64,000 nt of DNA, taken from contig CAKMRJ010005745.1 in NCBI GenBank assembly GCA_928212115.1, forward strand, positions 106,628,947 to 106,692,946, given 5' to 3'. Shown piece after piece: positions 11,932-23,600 of the stretch. Origin of the DNA: Lactuca virosa. Its lineage: Eukaryota; Streptophyta; Magnoliopsida; Asterales; Asteraceae. The translations under genes and the position numbers were made by a program. How positions within the stretch are numbered: position 1 is the first letter of the stretch; each line of letters starts with the position of its first letter. The notes beneath the pieces are model-generated. The model made no database searches. It was not told the DNA's origin and saw only the letters and a list, made by a program, of their open reading frames with translations.

Positions 11932-12603
11932 CACATTATTAAACTTATAATATTATAAAGTATAAGGGTTGAATTTTATCTTTTAAAACTCTAGGGTTTG
12001 GAATTAAAATTTCATTGATCTTTACAAATTCCAAAACTTGAGGGCAAGTTTTGAAAGTTTTCAAAACTCTTCACATTCATAACTTATGAGTTTAATTGGA
12101 TTTTAATGTATGAGACCTTTCATTTTCCATAACTTAAGGACAAGTTATGGAGGTCATTAAAATTCATCTAGATCATTTTTCTAACAACTAAAAATATCAC
12201 ATAACCTATGATCTAACTAAACTCATAATCAAGATAATTTCAAGTCAAAGATTTGAAAGCAATTTTGTTTATCATATAAAAGCAACAATTATTTTAAAAC
12301 TTTGACAATTATCTTGTGGTTGGATGAGTACAAGCACTACCATATCATAAAAAACATTTCCAATGATCCAAAACAGTTTGTGGTAGTGTTCCCAATCCAA
12401 ACCAGGCCAAGAAACTCGAAATGCTGCAAACAGTGCCTTCAACTCGGCGAGTGCATGAACTAGACTCGAGGAATTGCTCTGTTACTGAGTGGACTCGTCG
12501 AGTCTGTTCATGGACTCGGCGAGTTCACCGGTCAGAGGCCAAAATTTCGACTTTTTCAGCTTTGAAAAACTAGTAAGCATCAAATATAATAGAAAAAAAT
12601 CCT
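11097..12603 (-). other. Copia-A 5' leader with structured RNA candidates
   Basis: Non-coding leader between primer site and gag. It contains a ~150-bp block (11718-11880) strongly conserved with the Copia-B leader (35915-36060), hairpins at 11183-11230 and 11375-11425, GTTAACC hairpins around 11470-11580, a (TA)n/(CA)n tract at 11882-11935, and ACTCGNCGAGT dyads at 12442, 12493 and 12514. By position such structures could act in packaging or dimerisation; that is inference. Confidence 0.6.
11882..11935. repeat. (TA)n(CA)n microsatellite
   Basis: About 20 TA units followed by about 7 AC units in the Copia-A leader. Confidence 0.95.
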
Positions 12604-12617
12604 AGTCTTTGATACCA
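12604..12617 (-). promoter_or_regulatory. Copia-A primer binding site (tRNA-Met)
   Basis: Minus strand reads TGGTATCAAAGACT one base after the 5' LTR, close to TGGTATCAGAGC, the complement of the plant initiator tRNA-Met 3' end. Confidence 0.85.
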
Positions 12618-12618
12618 G

Positions 12619-13371
12619 TGTTGGGTTTTGAGCACTATAACACTCCTATGGTGCACATGCAACCCTAAATGCTTTGGATCTATGTTTTCTCTAATTATAC
12701 ATGCATTTTGTTTTTCCAAAGCATTCACCCTAGCTAGCATACAATTGAAGCTATTTAATAAAAACTTAGTTTGGATGCTTACCTCTTGAGTAGGGTAGAG
12801 TTCTTAACCTTTGAAAGCATGAGCATCTCAAGTGTAATGCCTCTAATGGTTCACAAACACCAGTATGCAAGAGGAGGCTTAAGAGAATAAGTTACTTATC
12901 TCAAAAAGATGGTGTAACCGATTTTGGCTCATGAGGGTTCTATTTATAGTGTGGCAAATGCTAGGGTTACACGTTGCAAACCCTAATGCTCCATGACTTT
13001 TCACATTCTTATGCTCCATGGGTTTAACCTCCATGGACTATCCATGGATTAACTTATTGGTTTAGCCCATCTAAATAATCATGGATCATTGGCCCACACT
13101 ACAAGAATCATTGATTTACATAATCAATCCCCATATATTTAATTTGTCACTTTTGACCACAAAATTAATTCCAAATTAATTCTTGATCAATACTAATTAA
13201 ATAATATGATTAATATAGTATACTTGTAATATATTAATAAATCATAAATAACCTTATTCTCAAAAGTCCATCCTATCAAACTGCACTAGTGAAGGCAACC
13301 CAAAGGACCATGCTACTATCGGTTCAAGTACATCCCAATTATAGTTAAGGGCTTAGACACCAAATCCAACA
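12619..13371 (-). repeat. Copia-A 5' LTR
   Basis: 753 bp, near-identical to 5449-6202. The TATA box is at 12940-12948 (TATAAATAG on the sense strand). Confidence 0.95.
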
Positions 13372-13376
13372 TAAAG

Positions 13377-13896
13377 TTTGCATCTTGATGGTTGTAGATC
13401 AACGTGCATGAGTAACGATCATTTGATGGAAGTAGAATGCTAAATCTAAGGTTTGAGTCTCTTTGAGCCATGCAAAGGCATCAAGTTTTGTAACTTTATC
13501 GTTTAAGACTTCCCCCAAGAGTAGGATCTGCAAAATGGATGTTTGGACTTAATGCATTAAGTTCTTAATGGTATTTTGGCAACCGGGGTCGTACATTGGG
13601 CGTACGTAAGCGTACGTGCCTGAGTCCTCATTTCCCTTTGGCAAAAGTTAGTACGTGGGGCATAGTAGGCCTTATGCCATTGTTGGGTTTTTAGGTCTCT
13701 TGGGCCTTGCTAGGCCTTAGGTCTTTTGGGCTTGAGCCATGGGTTGAGAAGCCACTAAAGGAAGGATAAAATGGTCTTTTACCCCTCATGTTGGATGGTA
13801 ATCTAGACCTTATATGGCTTATTACTCGAGTACATACTAGGGTTGATTGGAATGTTTAGCGTGCGGAGCCGTAGTAGTAGCAGTCCGGGAGTGTGA
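13377..13896 (+). repeat. Base Ty3-type LTR, second fragment
   Basis: Continues the base LTR after the Copia-A TSD. It holds GTACATTGGGCGTACGTAAGCGTACG around 13592-13620 and a GTACGTGGGGCATAG block near 13652. It is cut at 13896 by the LARD and resumes after 58092. The text around the cut joins into the LTR-typical run ending in GGTCGAAGGCACCAA. Confidence 0.6.
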
Positions 13897-16135
13897 TGTA
13901 ACATCTCAAAAATCACAACAAATTTAAAATTTTCAAAACAACGTATTTACTAAAAAGAAGTGTTTACAAAACCATTATTTCCAAAACATTGTTTAAAATC
14001 AGAGTCTCCCAAGATCCAATGTCATTAAAAAAAGATGTGCACGATCACGCCTTTGCTTTCCCACGATCCTTTGGAGTACCTGAAACAATAAACTGAAACC
14101 GTAAGCACAAAGCCTAGTGAGTTCCCCCAAAGTACCACCACGCAACATAACATATACAAACAAGCATGTTGGGTCCAATCAGTCATCAGATTGGAATACC
14201 CATGGGTCCACAGCTAGGCTGTATTAACCTTGGCCCAATCAGTTATCGGACTAGAATGCCAATATACAACGGGTTCACTCAGTCATTGAACTGGAATACC
14301 CTCGGCCCAATCAGTCATCGGACTAGAATGCCAATATCTAACGGTTCTAGTCAGTCATCGAACTGGAATATCCTCGGCCCAGTCAGTCATCGGACTGGAA
14401 TGCCAATATACAACGGGTCCACTTAGTCATCGGACTGAAATACCCCCCGGTCTGTTGACTCATGCACAAAGCAGTAAAGTCTCAACCAAAAACCATAACA
14501 TGTCAACATGTACATAACAGATAAACACATAATCAAGCAACAGACAAACAGGCAGATCTACAGATCACTATCGCATAGCAACGTCCTATAAACTATGATA
14601 CAGATCTAACAGATCACTACAGCATAGCAACATACGGTTAACCAGGAAATCAATCCAATGGGCCAGCCTTGGTGCCTTCGACCCGAAAGCACACTGAGGA
14701 AAACTCACCTCTCAGCCTGAAAACAATCTGAATGAATCTTTGCTCCGAAAGCCGACTCTACATTTACCTATTCAACAGATAGAGACCAAGGCTTAATTAT
14801 AGCTCGAAATACCCAAAATACCCTTAAGTCAAACTTGATCAACCCTGGTCAAAGTCAAAGTCAACGGTCAAGGTCCCAAAAGTCAATATCCCTTCCCAAC
14901 GGAGTACGCCCTACGTACCAAGAGAGTATGCCCATCATACTCTAATGTTGACCAAAAACAAGGGCATTAACAGTATACGTGCAAAGTACCTCTAGGTACG
15001 CCCAATGTACGCAGCCCAGTCGCAAAACTCCATTAAGAGCTTATTTCATTAAGCCCTTCTGTCCAAAACTCAGATCCAAGCCCAAAATGATGTCCTAAGT
15101 CATAAAGTTTCCAACTTTATGACTTTGCATGGCTATTAAGTGCTTAATGTCCAAAACCCTATGTTCTTAACCCAATAAGACCATCTAACACATGCATGGG
15201 TTACATACAACACTCAAGATCATATTTTTATGGTTCATGATAGCTCCATAATGGATAAAGTTTCCAACTTTATCCATTAGAATGGTCCCAACAAACAAGA
15301 TCTAGTCTTTAAGTCTCAAAGGGACCCAAAAAGTGCATCTTTTCAACTTAATCCATTAAGTCCAAGTCTCTAACCTTCATATCTGAATCAAAATGATGTT
15401 TAGATGGATAAAGTTTCCAACTTTATCCATAACAAGGTCACAGACTTTCAAGATCTAAACTTTATGCACTTAAAGTGACCAAAAGCTCATAACACCCAAA
15501 ACTAGCTAGATCTAACAATTTCATCATCAAGATTCAAACTTTATGCCTTTAGAAGAAAGATCAAGGTGAACGAAGTCTTGATCTACAAGCTCCAATGCAA
15601 CCATCACTTCTTCAATGAGTTCCTTATTCTCCAAGGTGAACCAAGAACACTCCAAAGCACTTAAAACACCTTTTTTCTCACAAGGCTCAATCTAGGGTTA
15701 GGGTTTCAAGAGAGGGTGTTGGAGAGGTGCAGGCTAAGAATGGAATGGGTTTGGGGGAGTTAAGGAGCTTAAATAGGGCTCAAACCACGAAAATAGGGTT
15801 TGGGCACAGATCGCGTACGCCCAGCGTACTCAATTTATGACCCGCATACTAGGGATGCCCTAGTACGCCCAACGTACAATTTGAGTACGCCCAACATACG
15901 CGACTCAACCCAAAACCGCCCTAACTTCAAACGGCCATAACTTCTTCGTTCCAACTCCGTTTTCGATGTTCTTTATATCCATCGAAAGGTGTTTAAGAGC
16001 TCTACAATATTATCTAAATTTATTGGACTAAGAACTTCTCAAACAAGGATTAGTCTTTGCCTCCTTAAGGCCAAAAACCTCACACAATCAACTTCCGATC
16101 CATGGATCATAAATGGCAGGAAACACGATGTTACA
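13897..16135 (-). repeat. LARD LTR1
   Basis: 2,239 bp from TGTAACATCTC to GATGTTACA, closely similar to 53591-55830. In sense (minus) orientation it has TACGCNNNGCGTA-type dyads (15816, 15864, 15886), a TATA-like CTATTTAAG (15768-15776 region), and a hairpin array at 14163-14450. Confidence 0.93.
14163..14450. repeat. Hairpin tandem array in LARD LTR1
   Basis: About eight copies of a degenerate 30-40 bp unit with CCAATCAGTCATCGGACTGG-like core. Stems pair (CCAATC/GATTGG in one copy, CCAGTC/GACTGG in another) around a steady AGTCATC loop. The repeats keep a frame open at 14166-14426, but this is a by-product of periodicity. Confidence 0.8.
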
Positions 16136-16150
16136 ATTCTCCCCCCACTT
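16136..16150 (-). promoter_or_regulatory. LARD polypurine tract
   Basis: Minus strand AAGTGGGGGGAGAAT directly precedes the TGTAACA start of LTR1, preceded by the TTTCGAGGACGAAAT block common at the 3' end of Ty3-type elements. Confidence 0.85.
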
Positions 16151-18341
16151 AAATTATATTTCGTCCTCGAAATCAGCTCTCGCTTCTGCTTCACGATGGA
16201 ATCCCCAACCGAAAACCAGCAGATTTGATCGGCCCTAAACCTCCTCGACCAGTCGTCGTCATGCTAATTTTGCATATAAGTGCACCATTGCGATGAGAAC
16301 CAACTGGAAAACAGAACACGTGACTATTTACTGTTGTTGAAACCTTCATTCAAAAACAAGGAGACTCCCAACGCGAGTCTCATCTATATAACTGTTACAG
16401 AGAAGTACGTATAACACCAGCATCTTCCACAACTTCCTAGCTTTAAGACCGAACTTCTAGTGAGAACCACAGATTCAGGACTCTCAAAGCTATAATCACC
16501 GAATCAACTCTATCAATATGTTTCCCGAGACCGGGAACCCATCAGATCTAGACTTCAGAACCTATATTCCAGGACTGATATTCATCCATTCGATGAACCT
16601 ACCCATTGTCTTTGAGTAAGAACACCACCAAACACATTTAATGAAGTACTCAAAACACATCGATCGCAAATTTCAACCAATTCCAAATTCATAAGATGTA
16701 CCAAAAATCTTAAATAAACCCTTGACTCCTTGGCACGCCATTACCAACCACTGCTCCTATGAGCAAAGATGATTAATCCAAGAATTTTCACATTGCATCC
16801 AACCCTTATTAGCTCAGGTGTACCTCCACCTGGAAAATCACTCGAGACATTTACAATGAACTTCATGACTCGAGACTCCATAATCGCTACCCAACTTTGG
16901 TAACCAAACCCCTAATAATAGCTCGCAAATAAATGGGATTTATAATGAAAATACTCCGCAAAGACTTTCTGATGCACGAATGATACTCCCAACAACCCTT
17001 AACTGCTCACTTTATCCAAACCAGTTGGTTCGTGAGTCTCCCGACTTCCAAAAATGCACCAACACCGAAAGTACCACATGTAGAAGAAATAAATAATCAT
17101 GATCACTGGGGCCACAGCCTATGTCTGGAATGCTCTCGGTATTACGTTGATCTTGTTGACATTCCATAATTCGCCTGGAAACTCACGACCAGCACCACGG
17201 GGGCCTAAAGATACTCAACCTCATTCCACCGCCTTGTAGGAACCCAATCAACGTCCCTCTCAACACTAACCGAGTGTAACAATGCCATACTCTTTTTCCA
17301 CGCATAATTCCTTTCACAGTACAAGCTTCTACCAACACAAAATCCGACGAAAAACATGGTCTCATAGGACCCGAGAATGGGATAGACGGTCCCACTCTTG
17401 TCCCAATTCAAAGGCTATAACCCAAATAAGAACGATGCATATAATTCAAACCAATTGCTCCATTGCTATCTTGCCAACCCACATACACCCCTCACGATAA
17501 TATCTAATGAACTTACCAGAATACACACCCTTAGGGAACCCAAAACCTTACCCAAAAGGGGAGAAGTAACAGAGTTCTAACAAAATGACGAACCTCAATC
17601 ATTAACAGAAGACATCCTCATGAACGATCAAAACAAGATCTCATACGTTGATTGAGACTGAACAGAACCAATCAATACGTAACTATCCCGATAAAACCTT
17701 TAATTTATACAGAATTGCTTCAAAGACTCTAGTTAGATCCATCTAATACCAACCCTTCCAACACCACATGCCAAAAAATTAGATTCCACACAGATCTAAT
17801 GTCCCGCATACCCGCATCGTAGATCCTTATGAACCATTCTTCCGACACCACAAACTCGAATAGAACGATGCTCCTCCAAGTATAATACCCAGTTCTCCCC
17901 CACTTAGGGTTCGAACTACCACTCACTAGTGTTGTAACCAAACCATATCTCAACCGGCTCAACCAAGTACAAACCATCCCTGAATCTTGGAATATATAAC
18001 ACACGCAAGACGATCTTCCAGATAAGAACCAAGCAAACCCTGAGATATTCAGAATTTCAGATGAAGACCTCAGAGAATTTTCCAATCATAACTACCTTTA
18101 ATATTAAGGATTTCATGAAAATGCATAAGCAAAACACTAACTTACTATCCAAAACATACACTCCTTGCCTGCAATCCCAACCGTCAATCTGGTACCTGAA
18201 CTGCCCATATCCAAGGAAAACAGACCCTTAATCACATCACTAAGCATCCATACTACATCAATCCTCCTACGCACTCCCATGCTGAAAATTGCCACCAAAC
18301 ACCGCAACTAACAAGCCCCCATGTTGGGTTTACATCTCAAC
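16151..18341 (-). other. LARD internal region, 3' part, non-coding
   Basis: No gag or pol motif in any frame. The first 1.4 kb is conserved at 55831-57238. Minus-strand open frames at 17183-17411 and 17729-18085 show no known domain. Confidence 0.65.
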
Positions 18342-19283
18342 TATGAAAGCCAAAATCCAAGTCAATGTAATGTTCAAAAAGTCAAATATTAAAATCTATT
18401 TTTTGGAATCAATAAAAATAGCGTCAAAAATGAAATGTTCAAAAGTCTCAATTGGGATACATAAAATGTTCGATATCGTGTCAAGGTTTTCAGAAATATA
18501 AAGAACACTCAAATCCGAGTTATAACGAAGTAGTTATGACCAACCAAAGATCCGTGGCAAAACCGGTAAAACATTGTTAAGCGTAAAAAGTAAAATTTTA
18601 ATAAAATACTTTTTAGCCTTAAGTATCTAAACGAAAGTCGTAGATAATAACAAACCGTGAGCATACATAAAAAGAACGTCCAAATCTGACTTCGTATGAG
18701 AAAGTTATGATTTTTCTAAGTTTCAGAACAGCAGTAGACAGCTAAAAATTCGAAATAAAGATCGGACGATTTTTAGCCGACGCAACCTAAACGAGAATTG
18801 AAGATCTCGACATTAGTAGTACAACGGTAAAAAGACAGACGAAAACAGACATCGGATGAAGAAGTTATGAATTTTTAACGAATTTTTCCTGTCCCGACCT
18901 ATTAAAATTATATAATTACAAATAAAGTCAAAATTTGCCGACAAAGTCTAAACAAGAGTTGTAGATTATATTCTCACCTACGCGTGGATATAAAGAACGT
19001 CAAAAACGCAGCTCGTATGCGAAAGTTACAGATTTTCAAAGATTTGGGCACACACTTCGAGGCTTATCCGAAGGATTACGCCCTGCGTACGAGGGTACGC
19101 CCAGCGTACGCAGATGAAGGGCCTCGGATCGACCACGTCGCCCCTATGGCCTCTACTCCTGTCCCATCCGAAGACCGCGACCGGTGACGTCATCGCTGAA
19201 GTACGCCCAGCGTATGAGCTGCGAACGAGGTGCGCCCCACGTACTTCGAAGTACGCCCAGCGTACGAGGCCAGGTTCCCCTCC

Positions 19284-19291
19284 TATAAATA
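19284..19291 (+). promoter_or_regulatory. TATA box of Gypsy-E 5' LTR
   Basis: CCTATAAATAGG about 20 bp after the last dyad; the same box is in the 3' LTR at 30271-30278. Confidence 0.7.
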
Positions 19292-20156
19292 GGATACGAG
19301 GGTTCCGACTTTTAGTAGCAAATTTACCACCTTCTCTCCCAAATTTCATACTTCTACCCTCTCGAGACTATCCCGACATCCCGGTTTCATATCCAAGCTC
19401 TGACGAAAGTTCGAAGCCCCGAGATTCCCGAGGAATATACCACTTTCCGGTCGAAGTGTTGCCCGAGGAAAATCCCGTTTTCTTCAAATCACCACACTTT
19501 CCAGGTGAGTTCATACCCCTTTATTTTCACGTTTTTACTATACATTAGGGGGGGGGGGAATACAAGTGAAACACGAGAAAAACTTATGTGAAAATACAAA
19601 ACGTTACATAGGATTTCAGATGTTTCATCTACATTTTTGTTTAATGTTAAACAATATTACTACTAATGTCACACTTTACATGCAAAGTTAGTAATACACC
19701 AAGTTTTATCATTTTAATGGAACACATTTTCGAAAAACTATAATAGGTATAGTTTACGAGTTATTCATTACTTTTTTACATACTATAAATACTATAAAGA
19801 GGAAATACTTACACTTACAAGGAAATTGGACTTTTCATTTCGTAAATCAATTGATACTAAATTTTGTGAGACATTTGGCTCCACCGTACTTTTAAGTACG
19901 CATTTCAAGTCCTGTATTATAAACCATAATCTCTTGTAGGGAGAGCGTGATACTTGTGTATAGATCTATTACGGGATTGACAATCCCGCACCTAAACTGT
20001 TAGCTACAGTTAGACCAGCAGGTCTGGGGTGACAAACGTCATAACACTTCAACGCATGAAGAACGTTGTTACAGGCAGTCTGGGTCAATAGCATGGTTAT
20101 AAAACTCACATGGAGTATCAAAACATTTTGATTTACGGGGCTATCAAATGCATTAG

Positions 20157-20162
<6 letters not shown>

Positions 20163-20220
<58 letters not shown>
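20163..20220. repeat. (TA)n(CA)n microsatellite
   Basis: About 25 TA units and a short CA tail; shortened and interrupted in the 3' LTR (31139-31196). Confidence 0.95.
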
Positions 20221-20222
<2 letters not shown>

Positions 20223-20687
20223 TATGTAAACTTACTTACACCATTTTAGGTATGAAAATTTCTTATGCATTCCAGTCTTTGGAACTTTTCAAACTACCAC
20301 ACATACATGGAAAATATTGGATTTTCTAGAAACAAGCTCGGTTATTTTATACAAAAAGACATACAATTCTAGTACAAAAATGCTTATGAACTCACAAACT
20401 TAATTGTTGACACTTTTTCAAAACTACTTGTATTTCTCAGGGATTCAGTAATACAGGTAAAACATCAGCTTTTGGAGAAGGGACGCTAAGGCGTCATTTT
20501 TCAAACTTATTAAATCATCATATTGTAATTTATTTTTGAGACATGTATCACATGCAACAATGTAACTTTTAATTATATTTATGATGGTTGTGTTTACTTT
20601 CTTTACAAATATTCAACTGTTGTGATACTACATGAAGTCATCCACCCCCGAAAGTTTCCTCCATTCTGGTTTGGGGGTGTGACAGAT

Positions 20688-20699
20688 TGGTATCAGAGC
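20688..20699 (+). promoter_or_regulatory. Gypsy-E primer binding site (tRNA-Met)
   Basis: TGGTATCAGAGC three bases after the LTR end, an exact match to the usual plant tRNA-Met primer complement. Confidence 0.92.
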
Positions 20700-20826
20700 A
20701 TTGTTTATAGTGAACTAAGTATATCCAACCACATAAGATATACAAACTATAAATGCAAAGGGATTAAAACTCTCGTACAAAGCGTTTTCACAAACTATAC
20801 TTTTAATAAATTAAAATGATATATAT

Positions 20827-20880
<54 letters not shown>

Positions 20881-21288
20881 AAGTATAAGCACATGCATGC
20901 ATCGGTCTAGTATCATAGTCAAAACTATACAAAAGTATTAAGACAAGTTGGACACTACAATTAGGCCTCGGGGTATGTAATCATATCAAGAATGAATATA
21001 GCCTAATCAACTATATTTATCCTAGATGTGACCAACGTATGTCGAGGAATAGTCATAGTGAGCAACAAGTCAAAAACTTACCAAAGAAAATACTAGAATC
21101 AAACTTACAAATTTGAAATATTATAGGAGTATTTTATAGAACTATAAGAACTGTAATAATCGTGCGAACCTCGATATTTAGTAGAAATAGAAATCGTCAA
21201 ATAAGTAGAATTATGCTTATCAAAAATTACCCTTTTTACTCCCAAGTTTTACATATAATTCTCTTACCTCTATTCTCGATCAGACGAA
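20700..21288 (+). other. Gypsy-E leader, non-coding
   Basis: AT-rich leader with (TA)n at 20821-20876. No coding evidence before the ATG at 21289. Confidence 0.5.
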
Positions 21289-21920
21289 ATGGCAAGATTT
21301 CACATTCTCGGGGATCCCTACTACCCTAACCAGGGAAATGGGGGCTGGATCGAGGAGGACCCAGAAGAAGACCCCGAAGAGATTCCCGAGGAAGAGCCAG
21401 AAGAGGATTCCGAAGAGGATCCCGAGGAAGATCCAGACGAGGATTCAGAAGAGGAAGGAGATGGTGGGAGCACTGACTCGGAACCAGAGGTCTACAATCC
21501 TCCCCGAGGAGCAGCAAATCCCCACAGGAACTTTCAGGGCCCAGCGCCCCGCTGGGATGTGGATCTGAAACGATGGAGCAGGGAACAAGGACAACGCCCA
21601 CCCTACGGCATGGGACGAGGCTTTTTTAACCTCAGCAACGGAGGTTCAGCTGACAGGGCACTCCCTGTCATGGTTCGTCGCATCACCAACCAAGGCGAGC
21701 AAGCAAGAGTGACGCCGACCGACTCTTGGATATTGGCGCCACCGCTGCTGTCACTGCAGTACGTCTTCGTCGTCTGGACGAAGAGCATGAGCGAACAATA
21801 GAGCACACCTTCTCCCTTCAGAAAGACATTACTACTGCTAGAGCCGAAGTAAGGGAGTTCCGTAAAAGCCAAGCCGAAATGGAAAGGCGCATCACCGAGG
21901 TTGAACGTCAAGTAGCCTGA
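21289..21920 (+). pseudogene. Acidic-repeat plus coiled-coil leader ORF of Gypsy-E
   Basis: Frame from the ATG at 21289 begins MARFHILGDPYYPNQGNGG and runs into glutamate/aspartate/proline repeats of the EEDPEEDPEE type (about residues 23-57), then a basic, aromatic stretch (RWDVDLKRWSREQGQRPPYG). A one-base shift near 21712 moves the rest to another frame (21726-21920) with heptad-like charged sequence (RRLDEEHERTIEHT, EMERRITEVERQVA) that should form a coiled coil. Unshifted, the product would be about 210 residues. It lies 475 bp upstream of gag and matches no gag or pol domain. Function unknown; an accessory or structural role is a guess. Confidence 0.6.
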
Positions 21921-22396
21921 GCTCAGACTTCCACAACCACATACCATGGTCCGCAACGTACCACCCGTTTGGAGTAGAACGCGTACTACTTGCACTATGT
22001 TATAAATTAGACTTATCAAGTGAGCGTTGGTGCCACTCTTTCCTTTATGAATGTAAACCCGACGGATTGTGAGTACACAGTTCGGGGGTCTGAATGCTGT
22101 CAAATTTTCCCACTTTCATTGATGTACACTAGACCTATGTAAGGTCAAATTTTCCTGATCATTGTATCTAATATTAATATCAATGAGATTGACATGCATT
22201 ATTAAATATTTTTTGGGTATTTTCGTTAATATCTAAAAACACTAAGAAATCATGTACTTATTTTGTAAGTTTTTCATCTTGGCAATTAACTTACAAATTC
22301 AATAATGTTCATAACATAAAGCATATAATACTAGAACTCCCTATAACCATTTCTGAAGACTTATCAAGAATTCGACTTTTCACTTATGGCAGAATC
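21921..22396 (+). other. Non-coding spacer between leader ORF and gag
   Basis: AT-rich, no open frame; a second untranslated leader before gag. Confidence 0.5.
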
Positions 22397-23600
22397 ATGC
22401 CGCCAAGGAGGAATCCACGATGCGTCAATACTACAGGAGCACCACCTCCACCACCACCACCTCCATCAATGGATGCTGCTACCTTTCAGGCTGCTGTAAC
22501 GGCTGCCGTAACCGCAACAATGTCACAAATGAGTAACAACGGATTAGGAGGAGGAATAAATAGCTCTACTAATGGCCAAAGCTAGGGTCGTTCCGGGGAA
22601 TGTACTTACAAGGACTTCACCAACAGCAAAACCATACCCTTTAATGGAACGGGGGGAGTAATGGCTCTATCTCAATGGATAGAGAAAACGGAAGCAGTCT
22701 TCGAGATCTGCTCATGTCCAGAAGGGAGCAAGGTGAAATTTGCTGCCTGCACTTTCTCCGAACGAGCCCTAACATGGTGGAATGGCCATGTTAAGTCACT
22801 AACACTAGTGGTGGCAAACTCCATGGGTTGGGAGAACCTGAAGCAAATGCTAATGCAAGAGTACTGCCCAAGGGGCTAGATTCAGAAGCTTGAACAGGAG
22901 CTTTGGGGACTTTCTATGGTGGGCTCGGACATCACAACCTATACAAATAGGTTTAGTGACTTGGCAATACTTTGCCCGGGGATAATGGTGCTAGAGAGCA
23001 AGAAGATAGAAATGTATATCTGGGGACTGTCACCCCAGCTTCGAGAGAGTGTGATGGCTTCCAAGCCGGTTACGTTCGATAGTTCCAAACAACTGGCACA
23101 GTCCCTTGTTGACCATGGAATCTGCCACGACATCATGACTGTCGTCCCAGAACCAACCAGAGGAAGCAACAACAATAACAACAATGCCAACAACAACAAC
23201 AACAACAACAAGAAGTTTTGGAATAAGAGGAAGAGTCAATCTTCACAAGAATCTTCCAAGAAACAACAAATAGTGGCAGTCCATGCCACTACTGCCCCCA
23301 CTGCTGTTCCTGTTACCCCTACGCCAGCAAAGCAATATGCTGGGAACCTACCAAAGTGCCATAAATGCAATTACCATCACAACGGGAATTGCCGAGAGAT
23401 GCACTGTAAAAACTGCGACAGGAAAGGGCACACTGCCCGTTTCTGTAAGGCACCGGCACGACCAATCACCCAAGTTCCTGGTGCCGGAATGAGCCAGGCG
23501 TGTTATGGGTGTGGGGAAACTGGGCACTACAAGAGAGATTTCCCTAAGGCAAAGAATTCTGGCGGCGTAGGAAGAGTGCTGGCAATAGGGCAGAACGAAG
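22397..23600 (+). pseudogene. gag: Gypsy-E gag
   Basis: Starts MPPRRNPRCVNTTG with a run of eight prolines. Retrotransposon gag domain follows ([41 protein letters not shown]), then an Asn-rich spacer. Cys/His boxes are [12 protein letters not shown] and [14 protein letters not shown] (intact) and [14 protein letters not shown], where the last Cys is Phe. In-frame TAG stops at 22583 and 22877 break the frame. Gag builds the particle and binds RNA. The frame continues without a gap into protease. Confidence 0.92.

Larger units (their letters stand above)
5449..13371 (-). mobile_element. Copia-A: full-length Ty1/copia retrotransposon
   Basis: Two direct LTRs (754 and 753 bp, a few percent divergent), beginning TGTTGGGTTTTGAG and ending CCAACA or TTCAACA, enclose 6.4 kb. 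The TSD TAAAG is at 5444-5448 and 13372-13376. Primer site, polypurine tract and gag-protease-integrase-RT-RNase H in copia order on the minus strand make the identification firm. Coding capacity is destroyed by stops and frameshifts. It sits inside the base Ty3-type LTR. Copia-B, Copia-C and solo LTR G belong to the same wider family. Confidence 0.95.
18342..20684 (+). repeat. Gypsy-E 5' LTR
   Basis: Ends in GTGTGACA; the start (TATGAAAGCC) is mutated relative to TGTGACAACCC of the 3' copy. Contains TACGC...GCGTA dyads at 19077, 19096, 19202, 19231 and 19252, a TATA box TATAAATA at 19284-19291 and (TA)n at 20163-20212. Confidence 0.88.

Noticed and set aside
14166..14426. Open frame of 86 codons with repeated Gly-Pro-Ile-Ser-His
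   Set aside because: It follows the LARD hairpin repeats on the antisense strand of the element and has no counterpart frame in LTR2.
20688..20699. TGGTATCAGAGC as part of a tRNA gene
   Set aside because: Only the primer complement is present next to an LTR end; no cloverleaf, A-box or B-box follows.
22939..23239. Minus-strand leucine-rich frames opposite Gypsy-E gag
   Set aside because: Antisense shadows of the Asn-repeat in gag (AAC repeats read as GTT on the other strand).
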